Notes under the pieces: model-generated
What the model saw: only the letters and a program-made list of their open reading frames with translations
What the model was told of the DNA's origin: nothing
The model's database searches: none
Program-made: the position numbers and the translations under genes
Shown here: positions 6,206 through 7,447 of the stretch, piece after piece
Numbering within the stretch: the stretch's first letter is position 1
Layout: each line of letters opens with the position of its first letter
DNA from: Candidatus Acetothermia bacterium
GTDB taxonomy: Bacteria; Bipolaricaulota; Bipolaricaulia; Bipolaricaulales; Bipolaricaulaceae
Length of the DNA stretch: 7,447 bases
Direction: 5' to 3'
NCBI GenBank assembly: GCA_011057175.1
Contig: DSBZ01000191.1
Coordinates: forward strand, 1-7,447

Positions 6206-6233
6206 TTGCCCCCCGCGCGCCCACCGCTATAAT
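6206..6233 (+). promoter_or_regulatory. secG promoter
   Basis: TTGCCC (6206-6211), a 16-nt spacer and a perfect TATAAT (6228-6233). RNA should begin near 6240-6241, giving a leader of about 15 nt that includes GGAG (6243-6246) ahead of the ATG at 6256. It is back-to-back with the pyrG promoter, and the -35 hexamer is identical to that of ogt. Confidence 0.7.
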
Positions 6234-6255
6234 GCCCGTTTCGGAGCGTGATGGG

Positions 6256-6486
6256 ATGGCAGCACTCAAGACGGTGCTACTGGTCGTGTTCCTCGTTGAC
6301 GCGCTGGCCCTGATCGGCCTCGTTCTCCACCAGATGTCGGAGCACGCCTCGATGGGGGGGGCGTTCGGCTCCGGCATGTCGAGCACCGTCTTCGGGCGCG
6401 ACGTGACGAAGGACCCGAAGAAGCTCGCCACGGGGATCCTCGGAGGGGTGTTCCTCGGCATCGGCTTCCTCCTCGCCGTGCTCTAG
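6256..6486 (+). CDS. secG: Preprotein translocase subunit SecG
   Basis: SecG is the small membrane subunit of the SecYEG channel and assists SecA-driven export across the inner membrane. The 76-aa protein has an N-terminal membrane helix (about 5-23, [19 protein letters not shown]). Next comes the Gly/Ser-rich cytoplasmic segment with the family signature [15 protein letters not shown] (34-48). A second helix ends the chain (about 60-76, [17 protein letters not shown]). Length and the two-helix plan are typical. ATG 6256 has GGAG 9 nt upstream. The frame is open far upstream, but that part is antisense to pyrG. The stop TAG is followed after 4 nt by the transporter gene, so the two are probably co-transcribed. 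Confidence 0.93.
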   Translation: MAALKTVLLVVFLVDALALIGLVLHQMSEHASMGGAFGSGMSSTVFGRDVTKDPKKLATGILGGVFLGIGFLLAVL

Positions 6487-6490
6487 GCCC

Positions 6491-7447
6491 ATGCCCCTCG
6501 TCGAGCTCCGCGATCTCAAGACCCATTTCTACACCGAAGACGGGGTCGTGAAAGCCGTCGATGGCGTGTCGTTCTCGATCGAACGGGAGAAGACGCTCGG
6601 CGTGGTGGGGGAATCGGGGTGCGGCAAGAGCGTGACCGCGCTGTCCATCATGGGCCTCGTCCCGATGCCCCCGGGGAAGATCGCCGCGGGCAAGATCCTC
6701 TTCCACCGCAACGGTAACCCCATCGAACTGACCTCCCTCAACCCCAAAGGACGGGAGTACCGTTCCATCCGGGGCAAGGAGATCGCGATGATCTTCCAGG
6801 AGCCGATGACGTCCCTGAACCCCGTGTTCACGATCGGCTACCAGATCATGGAGGCGATCCGCCTCCACCAGAAGGCGCGGAAGAAGGCGGCGCGGGCGAA
6901 GGCAATCGAGATGCTGCGGCAAGTGGGGATCCCGCTCCCCGAGCAGCGGGTGGACGAGTACCCCCATCAGTTGTCGGGCGGGATGCGCCAGCGGGCGATG
7001 ATCGCCATGGCCCTGTCCTGCAATCCCTCCCTCCTCATCGCCGACGAGCCGACGACCGCGCTCGACGTGACGATCCAAGCCCAGGTCCTCGACCTGATGC
7101 GGGACATCCAGCAGAAGTTCCGCACCTCGATCATGTTCATCACCCACAACCTGGGGGTTGTGGCGGAGATGTGCCAGGACGTGGTGGTGATGTACCTGGG
7201 CAAGGTCGTCGAGCAGGCGCCGGTGGGGCCCTTGTTCCACGACCCCAAGCATCCCTACACGCAGGGGCTCCTCCATTCCATCCCGTCCTTGGCGACGAAG
7301 AAGAAGAGGTTGGAGCCGATCACGGGCGTCGTCCCCGACCCGCTGGATGCCCCCGCGGGGTGTCCGTTCAACCCGCGCTGTCCGCACGTGATGGAGGTGT
7401 GCACCCAGGAGATGCCCCCTCTCGTCGCGGTCGCCCCGGAGCACGAG
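6491..7447 (+). CDS. dppD: Peptide ABC transporter ATP-binding protein, DppD/OppD type (3' end cut)
   Basis: This cytoplasmic ATPase powers import of di- or oligopeptides, as a heterodimer with a DppF/OppF partner and two permeases, none of which is in the window. The visible part is 319 aa and in frame to the edge, so only the tail is missing. Motifs: Walker A GESGCGKS (40-47), Q-loop [11 protein letters not shown] (101-111), signature LSGGM (161-165), Walker [13 protein letters not shown] (181-192) and H-loop THN (His219). The C-terminal oligopeptide-transporter domain has HPYTQGLL (254-261) and [15 protein letters not shown] (290-304). Its three cysteines belong to the motif that in some homologues binds an iron-sulfur cluster; a fourth would lie beyond the window. 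The ATG at 6491 is 4 nt after the secG stop, with only TAGG as a weak ribosome site, so reinitiation after secG is likely. DppD versus OppD, or another substrate, cannot be settled here. Confidence 0.93.
   Translation, partial: MPLVELRDLKTHFYTEDGVVKAVDGVSFSIEREKTLGVVGESGCGKSVTALSIMGLVPMPPGKIAAGKILFHRNGNPIELTSLNPKGREYRSIRGKEIAMIFQEPMTSLNPVFTIGYQIMEAIRLHQKARKKAARAKAIEMLRQVGIPLPEQRVDEYPHQLSGGMRQRAMIAMALSCNPSLLIADEPTTALDVTIQAQVLDLMRDIQQKFRTSIMFITHNLGVVAEMCQDVVVMYLGKVVEQAPVGPLFHDPKHPYTQGLLHSIPSLATKKKRLEPITGVVPDPLDAPAGCPFNPRCPHVMEVCTQEMPPLVAVAPEHE

Noticed and set aside
5458..6255. Upstream extension of the secG frame giving a 342-aa protein
   Set aside because: The added part is antisense to pyrG; the TATAAT promoter, GGAG site and family length all support the start at 6256.
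6266..7444. 392-codon open frame on the minus strand opposite secG and dppD
   Set aside because: It mirrors the codon register of a clear ABC ATPase gene and shows no domain; it is open only because the sense gene lacks TTA, CTA and TCA codons.

Overview
The window is GC-rich, gene-dense bacterial chromosome with seven recognisable protein genes, the last of them cut by the right edge. I see no RNA gene, CRISPR array, insertion sequence or phage gene. A MraY-type wall enzyme together with LptB and LptC-like proteins points to a bacterium with an outer membrane. Several genes seem to be transcribed from a -10 box only 6-7 nt ahead of the start codon, i.e. leaderless. That style is well known in Deinococcus-Thermus and Actinobacteria and also occurs in poorly studied deep-branching diderms. 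I cannot fix the phylum from the sequence; a deep-branching lineage such as Bipolaricaulota is only a guess.

Layout: (1) 109-2420, minus strand: a 440-aa unknown protein (Rossmann/amidotransferase-like N-terminus, charged helix, degenerate restriction-endonuclease-like C-terminus) overlaps the start of mraY. This MraY has several altered active-site residues, including Asp to Asn in the third acidic motif. (2) 2421-2496: divergent promoter region with nested inverted repeats. (3) 2497 onward, plus strand: an O6-alkylguanine-DNA alkyltransferase whose frame finds no stop until 3789 and so runs antisense through the whole of lptB. (4) 3025-6162, minus strand: pyrG, lptC-like and lptB in that transcription order, which looks like a shortened form of the pyrG-kds-lptC-lptA-lptB-rpoN cluster of some other diderms. 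(5) 6163-6255: divergent promoters for pyrG and secG. (6) 6256-7447, plus strand: secG, then a dppD/oppD-type peptide transporter ATPase.

The shared theme is the envelope: lipid I synthesis (MraY), lipid export to the outer membrane (LptB, LptC-like), CTP supply for nucleotide-activated precursors (PyrG), protein export (SecG) and peptide uptake (DppD). The repair enzyme and the unknown protein share one divergent promoter region. I found no wholly new system. The strongest leads are the unusual MraY with its partner gene, the recurring leaderless promoter pattern, and the missing Kdo and lptA genes between pyrG and lptB.
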